The notes: a model not told the origin generated them from the sequence alone. A stretch of 64,000 nt of DNA from Monarcha castaneiventris obscurior (GCA_026261815.1 JAMPIT010000699.1:620001-684000), one strand, 5' to 3'. Counted from the first letter of the stretch, positions 10,681 through 22,433 are shown. A program made the numbers and translations.

Positions 10681-10937
10681 CCTAAGGGTGGCCTTGGTGT
10701 TCGATAGAATTTGCCAATTGTAAATTTGTTTTCCTTAAATATCTATTCGGGATGAGAGATATGTTGGATAAGGATTTAAGATACTGGAACTTGAGGTATG
10801 TACTTAAATAAATACTATTACAACACTATTTTTAACCCTTAAAGAACATTATTTACAACTTCACTGGTTTAACCTGGAAAATAACAGCATTAAACTTTTA
10901 ACACAGTCTTAGAAATACAGATTGTGGGAAAAAGTCC

Positions 10938-13900
10938 TTAAGGTGGAGACGATTGTTGATCTTTTTTGGTGTCTTCTGGTGCCTTCACTGGTCCCTTGAC
11001 TCTGCTGGCGTGAGTCCATCCTTTTTCTAGCGTCCTCACAGCTGTCTCCGTTGTTATCTGGACTTGAAAAGGACCTTCCCATTTCGGTGTTAGTGACTGT
11101 CCTTTCCAGCTTTTAATTAATACCCAGTCCCCGGATGAGATTTTGTGGATATAAAAGTCGAGGGGTGCTGTTTGTGGTAACAGACCTCTCTCTCTTATAT
11201 CTTTTAGATTATTTGAGATAATTTGAATGTAATTTTGGACATTTAAATTTCCACATTCCTTTGCATCAATCTCCTGCTGTGTTATTAAATAAGGCATCCC
11301 ATATAGCATTTCATAGGGGGATAGATTGAGGTCTGATCGTGGTTGTGTTCGAATGCGATGGAGTGCTAAAGGTAAGCATTTAACCTAATTCCATTTAGTT
11401 TCTAACATTAGTTTTGTAAGCGTGTTTTTCAATGTTTGATTCATTCTTTCTACTTTTCCGGAGCTCTGGGGGTGCCACGGCGTATGAAGCTTCCAATTTA
11501 TACCTAATTGATGCACTAGGTTTTGCAAAACAAGAGATGAAAAGTGCGTGCCTCTATCAGAATCAATTCTGTGTACCATGCCATATCTAGGGATAATTTG
11601 TTCTAAAAGTGCTTTACTCACTGTGTGAGCTGTACAATTGACTGTGGGAATGGCTTCCACCCAGTGAGTAAAATGATCTACTATAACTAGTAAATATTTT
11701 CACCTTTGCACTGGGGGCAGTTCAGTGAAATCTATTTGCACGCTCTGGAATGGTCTGATGGCTAGATCGATTCCCCCATGTACAGATTTTCTCATAGTCT
11801 TTTTGTTAACCTTTTGACAAATTATGCAGTCACGAGTAATTTGGTTTGCCAATTCATATACTCCTAGGCATCCAAAGGTCCGGAGGAAGTGATCCACTAG
11901 GGCTTTCGAGCCCCAATGGGTATTCTGGTGTATTTTTAACAGAATTTCTCGGGTCAGATTCTTATTTAGAATTTGACGTCCATTAGGTAAGTACCACTTT
12001 CCATTTGGATTTTGTTTTCCCCCTAGTGATCTCATTTTTTCTTCATCTCGTGGAGTGAACATGGGAATTGGTAGTGATTGTTCAGTGTCTGCTTTAATTT
12101 CCATAATTTTAACCTCTTTTCCACTTTGTGCAGCTTCCTTTGCTGCCAGGTCAGCTAGATTATTTCCTCTGGCTTCTATAGTGTTTCCTTTTTGATGTCC
12201 TCTAATGTGTACCATAGAAATTTCTTGGGGTAATTTTAGGGCTTTTAGGATATTTAAAATAAGTTCTTTGTGGATCAGATCTTTTCCTTTGGTGTTTAGA
12301 AAGCCTCTCTCTGCTCATATTTTACCAAAGGTGTGTACTACACCAAAGGCATACCTAGAATCAGTAAAAATCGTCTCAACTTTCCCAGTAAGCCTTATTA
12401 GGGCTTTTTCCAGAGCATATAACTCACACACTTGTGCTGACCATTTTGAGGGAAGCTTCCCCTGCTCGACTGTTTGCATGCTGTGTCCGTCTACTATGGC
12501 ATAGCCAGAATAGCGTTTCCCTCCTAGAAATCTTGAAGAGCCGTCAACAAATAGAATTTCTCCGGCTCCAAGAGGGCAGTCTTGCAGGTCTTCTCGAACT
12601 TTTGTTTGTAAATCAATGATATTTACACAGTCATGCACAATCTCATCAGTATGTATTCCATATAAGAATTGTGCCGGGTTAATGCTGGAGTTTGTGGTTA
12701 GTGTTAGATTTTCTGTATTCATTAGGATAGATTCATACTGAATTAGGCGTGGGTCAGAGATCCAATTAGAGGCTTTGTTGGTTAGGATAGTTTTGATGGA
12801 ATGTGGTGTATGTATGGTAAGTTTTCCCCCAAATATAAGTTTTTGGGTTTCCTGTACCAATAGAGCTGCTGCAGCAAGAGCCTGGATGCAATTTGGCCAC
12901 CCTTTGGACACTGGATCTAGCATTTTGGACAAAAAGGCTACTGGTTTTCGAATTCCTCCCCACTCCTGGGCCAGGACTCCATAAGCAGTTCCTCTCTCCA
13001 CATTGACATATAGATCAAAAGGTTTTTCTAAGGAGGGAAGGCTTAAGACAGGTGCTCTGATTAGTTTGGATTTTAATTCTGCTAGCTTAGTGTCATCTTC
13101 TTGTGTCCAGTTTACTGGTTCTGGTTCAACTAGTTTTTCATATAAAAATTTTGCATTTTGCATGTATTGATCAATCCACATACGGCAATAGCCAATTAAC
13201 CCTAGAATTTGTCTAACCTCCTTTTTCGTTTTTGGTGCTTTTAAATTTAGAATTCCTTGTATCCTTTCAGGACACAAGCTCTTTGTTCCTTGTTTGATTA
13301 GATGGCCTAAATATTTCACTTCTGGCTGTACAAATTGTAATTTAGATTTTGACACTCTTAAGCCTTTCTCCCCTAGAAAATTCAGTAGTTTTATGGTAGC
13401 CAATTTGACTGTGGACTCTTGTTCCCCTGCTAGAAGCAGGTCATCCACATACTGGATTACCTGGATTTCAGGTGGTGGAGAGAAGGAAGTCAGGAGTTCC
13501 TCAAGGGCCTGTCCAAAGAGTGTAGGTGATTTTGTGTAGCCTTGGGGAAGTCTTGTCCACCGGAGTTGCTGTTTCCTCCCTGTGTTAGGGTCTTCCCATG
13601 TGAAAGCAAAAAGATCTCTAGAATTAGTATTCAAAGGGCATGCCCAAAAGGCATCTTTTAGGTCTATAACAGAAAACCAGGCATGTTTAGGAGATAATTT
13701 ACTTAACAGATTGTACGGATTTTGAACAACGGGATACTTAGCTTGTATCAGTTTGTTAATTTCTCTCAAATCTTGTACTAATCTGTAAGTTTTATCTGGC
13801 TTTGGAATTGCCAGAATAGGTGTGTTATATGTAGACTTACATGCCTCTAGGATATTATCTCTCAGCAGCTCTTGGATTACCGGTTGGAGCCCTTCTCGTC

Positions 13901-14420
13901 GCTGTTTGGTCAGAGGGTATTGAGGTAACCTTACTGGCTTAGCAGAGGGAAGCAGCTCGACTGTGATTGGTGTGATGTCAAGCTTTCCTCGGTTCCCTGG
14001 TTTTGCCCAAACTATAGGGTTAATGTCCTGCTCATCAGTAAGAGAAAGAGGGAAAAGTTTAACTTTCATGTGATCTTTAGATGGTACCACACCAATTTTC
14101 AAAGGAATTTGAAAATCTCTCCCCAACAGATTGCATCCAGCTTGTGGAACAAATAATACATCTCCTGTGATTGTTTTTCCATTTCCAGTAATAGTGATAT
14201 TTTTTAGAACAGGGACTGAAAAGGTTTCCCCTTTTGCCTCTGTAATGTTAATAAAATCATTGCTCAATTTGCATCCCATAGGTTTCTTAAAAACACAGGT
14301 CCTTTTAGCGCCTGTATCTACAAGAAATTCTATGGATTCCTCCTGGGGACCTACTTTAAGGTTTACCAAGGGCTCTCTGGGGTGGTTTTGCTTTCCCAGG
14401 AGGAAGAATCCTCGACTTCC
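10938..14420 (-). pseudogene. pol: pro-pol of young provirus (PR-RT-RNase H-IN), stops
   Basis: Polyprotein for protease, reverse transcriptase, RNase H and integrase, in the same frame as gag and separated from it by one stop codon, as in gammaretroviruses. Visible landmarks are the protease LVDTGA, RT LPQGYTKSPTLFGQ and QYVDDLLLA, RNase H FVDGSSR, an integrase HHCC finger with CIICQK, and core residues in QIDFTELP and DSDRGTHF with a later E in KVERMNQ. Three premature stops break it, at 12315-12317 (TGA), 11700-11702 (TGA) and 11385-11387 (TAG). Each lies where a Trp is plausible. No frameshift is needed to read from protease to the integrase end at 10938. Confidence 0.9.
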
Positions 14421-16010
14421 TTATTCATCCATAGGACGGACCCCTTCCATCTCAAAAACTCCGAGGTCTTTTAAGCGTTTTAAACAATGTAATTGTCTGT
14501 GCCCTTCTTTCCCACAGTATACACATTGTGGGCGGGGAGGCCTCTGTTGGTCTGTTTCAGTTGGATTATTTGGCTGTTTTCCAACAGGGGTTTCTTTTGA
14601 TTCTCCAATTATTTCAGCTCTCATCATTTTTGCTTTTGCTTTTAATTTTTCCTCATCTCTACGAACATAAACTTTCTGTGCCTCCTCTAATAATTCCGCC
14701 AAATTCCTTTCAGGCCATTTTTCTAATTTCTCTAATTTCTTTCTTATGTCAGGCTAGGAATGTAGCACAAAGTGCACTTTTAACATAGTTTGACCTCCTT
14801 CGCTTTCTAAATCGATTTCAGAATACAAGCGGATGTTATTTCTCAGACGAGTAATCCAGGCTGTGGGGGACTCATCCTTTTCCTGCTCCCCACAGAATGC
14901 CTTTTTCATATTATTAACTCGAGGCACTGCCTCTCTTATTCCTCTTATAATTAGCGCTCGATAATCAGACATGTTCCTTCTCCCCTCATTTGTATTTGCA
15001 TCCTAGTTCGGGTCAACTAGGGGAATCTTGTGTTCCCCTATTGGCCCTGCATTGTTTTCACGGTCCCAGATATTTACACCTGCTGTTCTTATCATTTGCC
15101 TCTCTTCAGGGGAGAAGAGGGTTTGCATAATAGCATGTAGTTCTTTCCAAGTGTAAATATTCGGGCCTAAGAATTGGTCAAATTGCTCAGAGAGGCCAAT
15201 TGGATCTGTTAATAGATTTTTCATCTCTTTTTTAAAGTCTCTTACTTCTATAGAAGTTAGAGGAACAGAAACATAACTAATACCACCCTGAGCTCCTCCC
15301 ATTGGAACTTCTCTTAAAGGCAATAATTTTGGAGCACAGGCACAGGTTGTACATTCTGGAATTTGGATACCTTTCTTTCTAGTGTGGAAAGCTGGGCCTT
15401 CTGCACTAGAAGGAATTTCCAGGGGTGCTGATGGGAGAGGAGATGTCTGGTTATTAGGATTAATGGTAATTGCTTGGTTAATTTGCACTGAATTATCCTC
15501 GTTTGAAGATGTACCATCCTCCACAGCTTGGTTTCTTGGAGGTTCAGTAGTAGCTGGAATAGGTAGAATCTTTAATGGGTCCCACTTTGATTGATTTAAA
15601 AGGGACTTCTGCATGACTTTATTATTTTCTTTTTCTTTTAGAGTATTTGTTTTTTGTAAAGGTAAAATTTGGGTTTTTTGTTCTTTTTCAGTTATCCAAT
15701 ATTTAAGCCAGATTTCAGCATATTGTAATTCTTCTGAATTTTGAGAGGATTTATACTGCACATAGCTATAAAGAGATTTGCATAGCCACAGCTCGGAAGA
15801 GCCGTGTTTTGGCCAAAACAGACCTCCTTTATCCCTACGAATTTTTCGCTTTGGCCATTTAAACACACAATAATGTATCATTATACGTGGATCCTTTTCT
15901 GATGTTAATGTATTGTTTTCCCAGTTTGTTAACATTTGTCCTAAAGGACTGTCTGGGAATATGCCGTATTTTTTAATAGGATTTTGTTTCTTGCTACAAT
16001 ATTGTCCCAT
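14421..16010 (-). pseudogene. gag: gag of young provirus, two premature stops
   Basis: Encodes the matrix-capsid-nucleocapsid precursor. It begins MGQ, the myristoylation context used by gammaretroviral matrix, and ends in a single zinc knuckle C-x2-C-x4-H-x4-C (CVYCGKEGHRQLHC). Capsid features include a WKELHAIMQTLF helix and a basic KLKAKAKMM stretch before the knuckle. TAG codons at 15003-15005 and 14754-14756 interrupt one continuous frame; both fit TGG to TAG. The natural gag terminator at 14421-14423 is TAA followed by GG, then pol continues in frame, which suggests readthrough-type expression in the ancestor. Confidence 0.88.
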
Positions 16011-17054
16011 TTTAAATCAATCACAGTATTATATTAGTAGGTTGTAATGCGTTTTAATTACAATAATAATTAATAGTGAGAGCTGTAATGTTAATGTAGT
16101 TTAGTGTGGGAACTGAAACAAAAACAAAAAAAATGGAGAACTAGCCGGAAAGGAGAAGAACTCCTTCCGTTTTTAGTCACTAGGATAGAAACTCGGAGAG
16201 AGAGTGTGTGTGTCCCTTCCGGTGAGAGAGCCGGAAGAGACAAGCAAGCAAAATGGTGACGCCCCCTGCCTCGGCCACGTGGAGATAGGAGAAACACGTG
16301 GCGGCCGATTTAGAATGGAGGCTGCATGTGCTGAGAAAAAATTGCTTAGAGCCTTAATTAGTGGTAAAAATTAAGAAAATAACCACAATCACACTTGCAA
16401 AACACTAAACAGGGATTCTAGCACACAGCACTACTAAGAAAAATGTTAAAATAATTCACATATACAGACAATTTGCAGCAACACTAAGAATAAAAGTAGA
16501 AGACAAAACAGACTACAAAATACAAACTGCGAGTAACTCACACATACAATGTAACAGATACAAGCACAAAAATACAAAATGTAAGCATAATATTCCGGAA
16601 CAAACACAGAGATATTTGGGGCAGTCAGTAATAGAAATTTTAGAAGCTACTCAGAACTCCCCTGTGTAGGCTGTTCCCTTCCAATTTTCAAAACTCCCGG
16701 CTTTCTTGCTTCTCCTCCTATGCCCCGTGGGAGAAGTTTTCTGCCTTAGTTTTTACTTGTTTTGACCTTACTTCACTAACGCAGGCATACTCAGACACAC
16801 ACAGGCACACACATACACACATGCACACAGTAAGTCTCACTGAAGGGTCACCATAAATAAAGATTTTAAAATAAAAATTAAAAATAACAAATCCCTAACA
16901 AATTTGCCCTAGAAAAGGGAATAGGCCTTACCAAAAGCTTTACGCTGGGTGTTTTCCGCTACGAAGGATTGATCCACAGGATTTTGGGTGCACAAGCCAG
17001 GAAAAAAGTTCAAAAAATCATAAAATCTGGGTTGTGGATCCAAAAAAAATGTGA
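16011..17054 (-). other. Provirus leader region
   Basis: About 1 kb between primer site and gag start. It is AT-rich with a CA-rich patch near 16790-16830. It should contain the splice donor and packaging signal, but I cannot point to either with confidence. Confidence 0.5.
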
Positions 17055-17072
17055 ATCCCGGGCGAGCCCCCA
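17055..17072 (-). other. Primer-binding site, tRNA-Pro type
   Basis: The minus strand reads TGGGGGCTCGCCCGGGAT, one base different from the classic proline-tRNA primer site of murine gammaretroviruses. It lies six bases after the LTR end. Confidence 0.9.
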
Positions 17073-17078
17073 GAAAAT

Positions 17079-17780
17079 TGTTATAAAAATAGGATAGTTT
17101 AGGATGTTAAATCAAATAAAACCGATTTATTTAACAATTAAAAAAACTGGAACCTCAAAAAACCCCGAAAATTTAGATAAAAATTAAAGTCCGAGTTCCC
17201 TTCGAGCAGAAAAACTTTTTTCAGCCAGTTAGACTATTACAAACCCGGGCAAAGCTTTCTTTTCGGTGCTGGTTGCTTGAAAAAGCGTGGTTGGAAAACG
17301 GCCTGAGCAGCACCGAACCTCCCTCGTGGCTTGTCCGACGAAAAGAGAGAGTGTTGGGAGATTTCGGTTTGGGATAAAGGGGAGTCTCCGCCCCTCTTCA
17401 CTCCCAGTTCTGCTTACTTGTCCCACGGTGATTGGTTAGGCATTTTTCAAGCCGTTCTTAGCCAATGGCTCGTGAGTTTCTAGGGTTACTGACAGCCCAT
17501 TGTTTGCCGCGGGAATTGATCTTATCTGGAAGCATGCTCTTAGAAAAACCGGCTGCAAACCTAGGATCTTATGCTTATGCTTATAAGGTTTAAGACAAAT
17601 AACACTAAATTACAGTTCTTAAAATTACTTAAACACTCTTAAAACATTTTCTTAACTATCTAAAATAAAAGAGTTTGTTAATTTTATATTTCAGTTAGAA
17701 TAATATTTTATAAAAATATAGCAGCTTTGATATTTGATGAAAGGTGATGCGAAAGTCTTAAAAAGGGTTCATGCATAAAA
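17079..17780 (-). repeat. 5' LTR of young provirus
   Basis: Partner of 9163-9866 with the same internal sequence and the 65-codon frame at 17229-17426. Its outer end reads ATAAAA where the other LTR has ATAACA, and the AATC target duplication follows. Confidence 0.9.
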
Positions 17781-17784
17781 AATC
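17781..17784. repeat. Target-site duplication AATC (right)
   Basis: Direct repeat of 9159-9162 at the outer edge of the 5' LTR. Confidence 0.75.
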
Positions 17785-17844
17785 AATGTGGAAAGATCAG
17801 CAAAATTTCTTTACAATTTGAGAACTTGCTCAGATCTTACATTA

Positions 17845-17986
17845 TTAGATAGCACTCAAAGATAACACACTGAGCTCTGATTATATCTTCCACATCCTCA
17901 TTTTGTGGTTACCAAACTGGCCCTGGATTAAAGAATTGTTCGTAATAATTGTAATTATAATTCTTGTTTATATATACTCTTGTTAG
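17845..17986 (+). pseudogene. env: Old class I ERV: env transmembrane-anchor remnant
   Basis: One frame reads WLPNWPWIKELFVIIVIIIL and then YIYSC before a stop at 17984-17986. The aromatic stretch before a long aliphatic anchor is the usual membrane-proximal layout of gammaretroviral TM subunits. It is on the same strand as the integrase remnant at 8590-9021, supporting one older provirus split by the young one. Confidence 0.6.
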
Positions 17987-18088
17987 ATGTGTACTGCTGT
18001 TAGACACATATTATTAGTAGATATTTAGAATATTTAGAATAGAGTCTCGACAAGGTAGAGGCCTTGTCAAGCCTCTAAAGAGGGGAAA

Positions 18089-18520
18089 TGAAGCGTTAGG
18101 TTTTAACTTTCATATTTTTCAAATCCTGTACTGCCTGGGGTGCAACTCTGAAGTTTCTTGTAGCCTGTTCACTTCTGCTCTCTCATGCTAGGCAGACATA
18201 ACAAAGCCTCTCCAGGCCTGCTCTCCAAGGACACTCAGACCATCCTAGGCCCAAAAAGTATAAACCAAAAGCCTCTAAAGGGGGGGCAAGATTGGGGAAA
18301 TTACATCCTTAACTGAAGCTTTAATTGGAGAATTAACCCTGATATGCAAATGAACCAAACTTCTAAAAGTGTGGAGAACTTGTGACCCACAGTCCAGCTT
18401 GGGGTCCATTTTGGCAGTAGCCTCTGGACTCCCCAGGGTACCTTAGAAGGCCCTTCAAATAAATACCTACCTTTATTCCCTTATTCTTGTCCAGTCTCTG
18501 TGTTTTAGGGGGCCACATCA
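18089..18520 (+). repeat. 3' LTR of the older class I ERV
   Basis: A polypurine run AAAGAGGGGAAA ends at about 18088, followed by TGAAGCGTTAGG. AAATAAA near 18459 and a GT-rich stretch after it look like the R region polyadenylation signal. The right boundary near CCACA/CATCA is approximate. Confidence 0.6.
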
Positions 18521-19110
18521 GGCATCAATGATTGCACAAAAACCTCTCAGAGACTCAGTGTGGGAAGGAAAATCCAAAGTACCTTCAAAACCTTGAGTAT
18601 CTCAGAGCATTAATGAGCCCCACTGTGTCACTGCAAAGCTCTCAAGGGAATTATTAAAGTAATTAAAGATAATTGGAGGCCATGATTGCACAAACTTCTC
18701 AGAGTCAGTGTGGAAAGTACCTTAAAAAAGCTTTAGTACCCTGAAGCATTAATGAGTCCCATTGAGTGTGAATGAAAAGCTCTCAAGGGACTCCTTAAAG
18801 CCGATAATTGGAGGCCAGGATTGCACAAACTTCTCAGAGAGTCAGTATGGAAAGTGAAGCACCAAGGACCTTAAAAAAACTGCAGTACCCTGAAGCATTA
18901 ATGAGCCCCAGTGAGTGTTGTTACTGACAAAGAATCTCCAGGGACTCATTAGGGCAGATAATTGGAGGCCAGGATTGCAGGAAGCTCTCAGAGACTGCCA
19001 GGCAAAAGCCAAAGCCAAAGTGCTTGGAAAAAGCTGCAGTCCCTGGGAGCATTGAGGAGCCCCCCAGGGCCATTCCTGAGCAAGGCTCCCCAGGGACTCC
19101 TTGCAGCAGA
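18521..19110. repeat. ~135-157-bp tandem repeat, four copies
   Basis: GGCCAGGATTGCACAAACTT-like starts occur at about 18522, 18679, 18812 and 18967, each followed by a CTCAGAG..CAGTGTGGAAAG block, then GCATTAATGAGCCCCA and CTCAAGGGACTC. The spacing is 133-157 bp. Confidence 0.75.
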
Positions 19111-21492
19111 TCCCTGAGGCCACTGGGATGTGGGGGGGATGCTGAGGGCAGCACAAGGGGGTGACAGTGCCCAGCCTTGCTGGGGCTGTGCCAGGAGGCC
19201 CCAGGGCCTCAGCACAAGGTGTCTCCTCACAGCCCTTGCTGGCACAGACGCTGCTGTGCCCCAGGGCACCAAGACTTGGCTTCTCTTTGTCCCCTCCTGG
19301 CATCCCTGCCTCCAGTTCTCTGCTCTGACGGCAGCCTGGGGACACTTTCTCACTCCTGTCCCTCACTGGGACCCATTAAAACTTCAAGAAACTTTGCAGT
19401 TCCATTCTGACTTGAATTCTTGAGAGGTTTCTGCAAGTCCCTGTGAGGGCCTGCTGTTCAGGGCCTCAGCAGCAAGGCCCGAGAGGGTCATGAAAGTCCT
19501 TGTGCTGTGTCTGTGCTGCTGAGCTGGGCCGGGCTCCTGGCACAGAGGCAGCTCCTGGCAAGCGGCAGCGCTGCAGAGAGACAGCTCTGGCCAGGAGCAG
19601 CTCCTGTGCACAGCCCAGCAGGGCTGGGGCACTGCCTGCAGCCAGCCCGGGCACAGCACAGAGGCACCCAGGCCTTCAGCTCAGCCTGGGCTGGGAGCAC
19701 AGAGCAGAGCTCACTCCGGGCTCAGCACAGGAGAAATCCTCACAGCGTTGCAAACAGTCCTTGTCTGGCTGTGGGAAGAGAAGCTGCAGCTCCTGGAGGC
19801 ATCTCCTGAAGCTGGCCCATGGCACAGCTCTCAGGAGTTTTCCGGAGGACTCTCAGGGGTGCTGCAGTGTGGGGGATGTGGCCCTAGGGCAGGGCTGGGT
19901 TTCCCTGCTGCAGCAGCCCAGGCCCAGCACAAGGCAGCTCCCAGTTGCCAGGCTCTGCTGCAGGGCTGAGCAGCCGGGGCTGCAGCCAGGGGTGCCCAGG
20001 GCTGTCCTGCAGAGCAGGGTCCTGCAGCCCAGGGCGCTGTGCTGGCCCAGGGACTCTGCTGCCTGCCAGGGGCAGCTCTCAGCCGGCCCGGGGAGCTGCT
20101 GCCAGCGCTGGGGGAGAAGCTGTGGGGGGAAGGAGCCACCCTGAGCAGGGCAGCTGCTGCTGCTGAGAGCTGCTGCCTGGGGCAGGGCTGCTCCCAGCTC
20201 CACACCAGCCTGGCCACAGCTCCGGAGGACACTTCCCAAAGAAGGTGAGCCCGGGATTGCTGTAAAGATCAAGAGCTTTCCTGAGACTGTTTCAATTTCC
20301 TGCTTGGAGCAGGGTCGGAAGGTTGGGGGATGAGGGAAGCAGAACAGGAATTGTAATCCCAGAATCCCAGAACATTCTGAGTCCCTGCCCTGCCCTCCCA
20401 GGCACAGCACCACAACATCTTCTCTTGTTTCTGCACTCCTCTGATATTGTCACTGTTATCTGGTGCTCTCATGGAGGCTCTGGGCTCTGCAGCAGCTGAG
20501 TCAGGCTCTGCCCTTGGGATTCCTGCCAGGCAGGGCTGTCCATGGGAATGGGGTATCCAAGCTTCCCTGTGCCCTGTGGGGCTGTGGGCCAAGCAGTCCA
20601 TGGGAAAGGGGAATGAGCTGAGCCTCCCTCCCTGAGATTCCATCATGGGCACAGCCGGGGCTCTCCTCGCTGTGTCCTCCCAAGCTCTGAGCTGCCCTCC
20701 TGGGTGCAAATCTGTGCCAGAGCCTCTCGGAGTGCCCTGAGGGTCCCCCGGGGAAGTGCAGAGATGCCACAGCTGAGGAAATGCTGCTGGGTTTGCCAAG
20801 GGCACCGTGAGTGTCCCTGGCAGAAGGGGGGTGCTGAGACCTTGCCCAGAGACCTTTAGAGAGGGTGAGACATTCAGGGATCCCTCTGCTCTGGGCAGGC
20901 TCTGGTTTATCCCAGGGTGAGCCGGGAGTGGGATTGTGCTCTGATTGTAACCAAAGGGGCAAGCCCAGGGCAGTTGGGAACGAGCCCATCCAGCCCCTCA
21001 CCTTGCCCTGAGCCACAGGGAATCCTCTGCCTCTCACCTCTGTCAGTGGCAAACTGGGAGTGCAGCAGAAATGCTGGGGCTTTCTGACCTCAAAGAACCA
21101 GGAATGATGTGTGGATAGGAAAACATTTCGTAAAACCAGCTCCTGCCATCTATTTCCTTCGGAAGTGTCAGTGCAGATGGTACCAAGCCTGTCTGTATGA
21201 GGAGTGATTCCACTGACAAATCCTGACTATCCAGCCTTGTCCCTCTGCCACACGGCCACAAACCCAGGGCAGCGGGGCAGGGATGGCTCCTCGAGAGCCC
21301 CCACGCACAGGCCTGGCTGCTCCTGGCACCCTCAGACAGCAGAGCTGGAGCTCAGGCAGGGAGCTGGGTGAAGGTTTTCCCAGAGCAGGAACAAGGGTGG
21401 CTGAGTGCCAGCGGGACAGTCTGCAGGGAATGGCCCAGGTTTGGCTCCAAGCAGCCTGTGCTGACTTGTCCCTGTCCTTTCTCCATGACCAG
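19111..21492 (+). other. Upstream region of the olfactory receptor
   Basis: GC-rich sequence full of CAGCTC words and without a coding domain. AAGAAG|GTGAGCC near 20245 is a plausible splice donor and CTCCATGACCAG at 21481-21492 a plausible acceptor, so the receptor may have a non-coding exon here, the usual arrangement for this family. No promoter element can be assigned. Confidence 0.35.
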
Positions 21493-21515
21493 GTGCCCAT
21501 GGCCAGAGACAGCAA

Positions 21516-22433
21516 ATGTCCAACAGCGGCTCCATCAGCCACTTCCTCCTGCTGGCATTGGCAGACACGCGGCAGCTGCAGCTCCTGCACTTCTGCCTCT
21601 TGCTGGGCATCTCCCTGGCTGCCCTCCTGGGCAACGGCCTCATCATCAGCGCCGTAGCCTGCGGCCAGCACCTGCACACCCCCATGTTCTTCTTCCTGCT
21701 CAACCTGGCCCTCACCGACCTGGGCTGCATCTGCACCACTGTGCCCAAAGCCATGCACAATTCCCTCTGGGGCACCAGGCACATCTCCTACTCAGCATGT
21801 GCTGCTCAGCTCTTTTTCTTCATGTTATTCATCTCAGCAGAGGTTTCCCTCCTGACCATCATGTGCTATGACCGCTACGTGTCCATCTGCAAACCCCTGC
21901 ACTACGGGACCCTCCTGGGCAGCAGAGCTTGTGCCCACATGGCAGCAGCTGCCTGGGCCAGTGCCTTTCTCAATGCTCTGCTGCAGACAGCCACTACATT
22001 GTCCCTGCCCCTGTGCCAGGGCAATGCCCTGGGCCAGTTCTTCTGTGAAATCCCACACATCCTCAAGCTCTCCTGCTCCAAATCCAACCTCAGGGAATTT
22101 GGGCTCATTGTGTTTTCCATCTGTCTAGGATTTGGCTGTTTTGTGTTCATTGTTTTCTCCTATGTGCAGATCTTCAGGGTTGTGCTGAGGATCCCCTCTG
22201 AGCAGGGACGGCACAAAGCCTTTTCCACGTGCCTCCCTCACCTGGCTGTGGTCTCTCTGTTCCTGAGCACTGGCTTTGTTTCCTACCTGAAGCCCCCCTC
22301 CATCTCCTCCCCATCCTTGGATCTGGCACTGTCAGTTCTGTACTCGGTGGTGCCTCCAGCCCTGAACCCCCTCATCTACAGCCTGAGGAACCAGGAGCTC
22401 AAGGATGCCCTGAGGAAAATGGTGACTGGATGA
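21516..22433 (+). CDS. Olfactory receptor, family 14-like (intact)
   Basis: A 305-residue seven-transmembrane odorant receptor of the plasma membrane, expected to couple to an olfactory G protein. It has LLGNGLII in TM1, HTPMFFFLLNLALTDLG in TM2, MCYDRYVSICKPLHY at the TM3/second-loop junction (MAYDRYVAIC family motif), KAFSTCLPHL before TM6 and PALNPLIYSLRN in TM7. An early N-S-G is not a glycosylation sequon. Its closest resemblance is to bird OR14 (gamma-c) receptors. The ATG is 24 bases after a likely splice acceptor. An out-of-frame ATG at 21499 precedes it. There are no internal stops and the length is normal, so it is probably functional. Confidence 0.92.
   Translation: MSNSGSISHFLLLALADTRQLQLLHFCLLLGISLAALLGNGLIISAVACGQHLHTPMFFFLLNLALTDLGCICTTVPKAMHNSLWGTRHISYSACAAQLFFFMLFISAEVSLLTIMCYDRYVSICKPLHYGTLLGSRACAHMAAAAWASAFLNALLQTATTLSLPLCQGNALGQFFCEIPHILKLSCSKSNLREFGLIVFSICLGFGCFVFIVFSYVQIFRVVLRIPSEQGRHKAFSTCLPHLAVVSLFLSTGFVSYLKPPSISSPSLDLALSVLYSVVPPALNPLIYSLRNQELKDALRKMVTG

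Larger units (their letters stand above)
9163..17780 (-). mobile_element. Young gammaretrovirus-like provirus, nearly complete
   Basis: The order on the minus strand is 5' LTR, tRNA-Pro-type primer site, gag, stop codon, in-frame pro-pol, a truncated env, polypurine tract, 3' LTR. The two 702-bp LTRs differ at only a few positions by eye, so the insertion is recent. It sits inside an older class I ERV of opposite orientation. Gag and pol would be fully open but for five premature stops, each fitting a Trp codon changed by G to A. Env has lost most of its length. Confidence 0.9.

Noticed and set aside
9163..17780. APOBEC3 as the cause of the G-to-A stops
   Set aside because: Birds do not have APOBEC3 genes; only an APOBEC1/AID-like enzyme or ordinary mutation remains possible.
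18842..20805. Many 100-214-codon frames upstream of the olfactory receptor
   Set aside because: Cys/Pro/Ala-rich, overlapping on both strands, without domains; treated as GC-rich flank.
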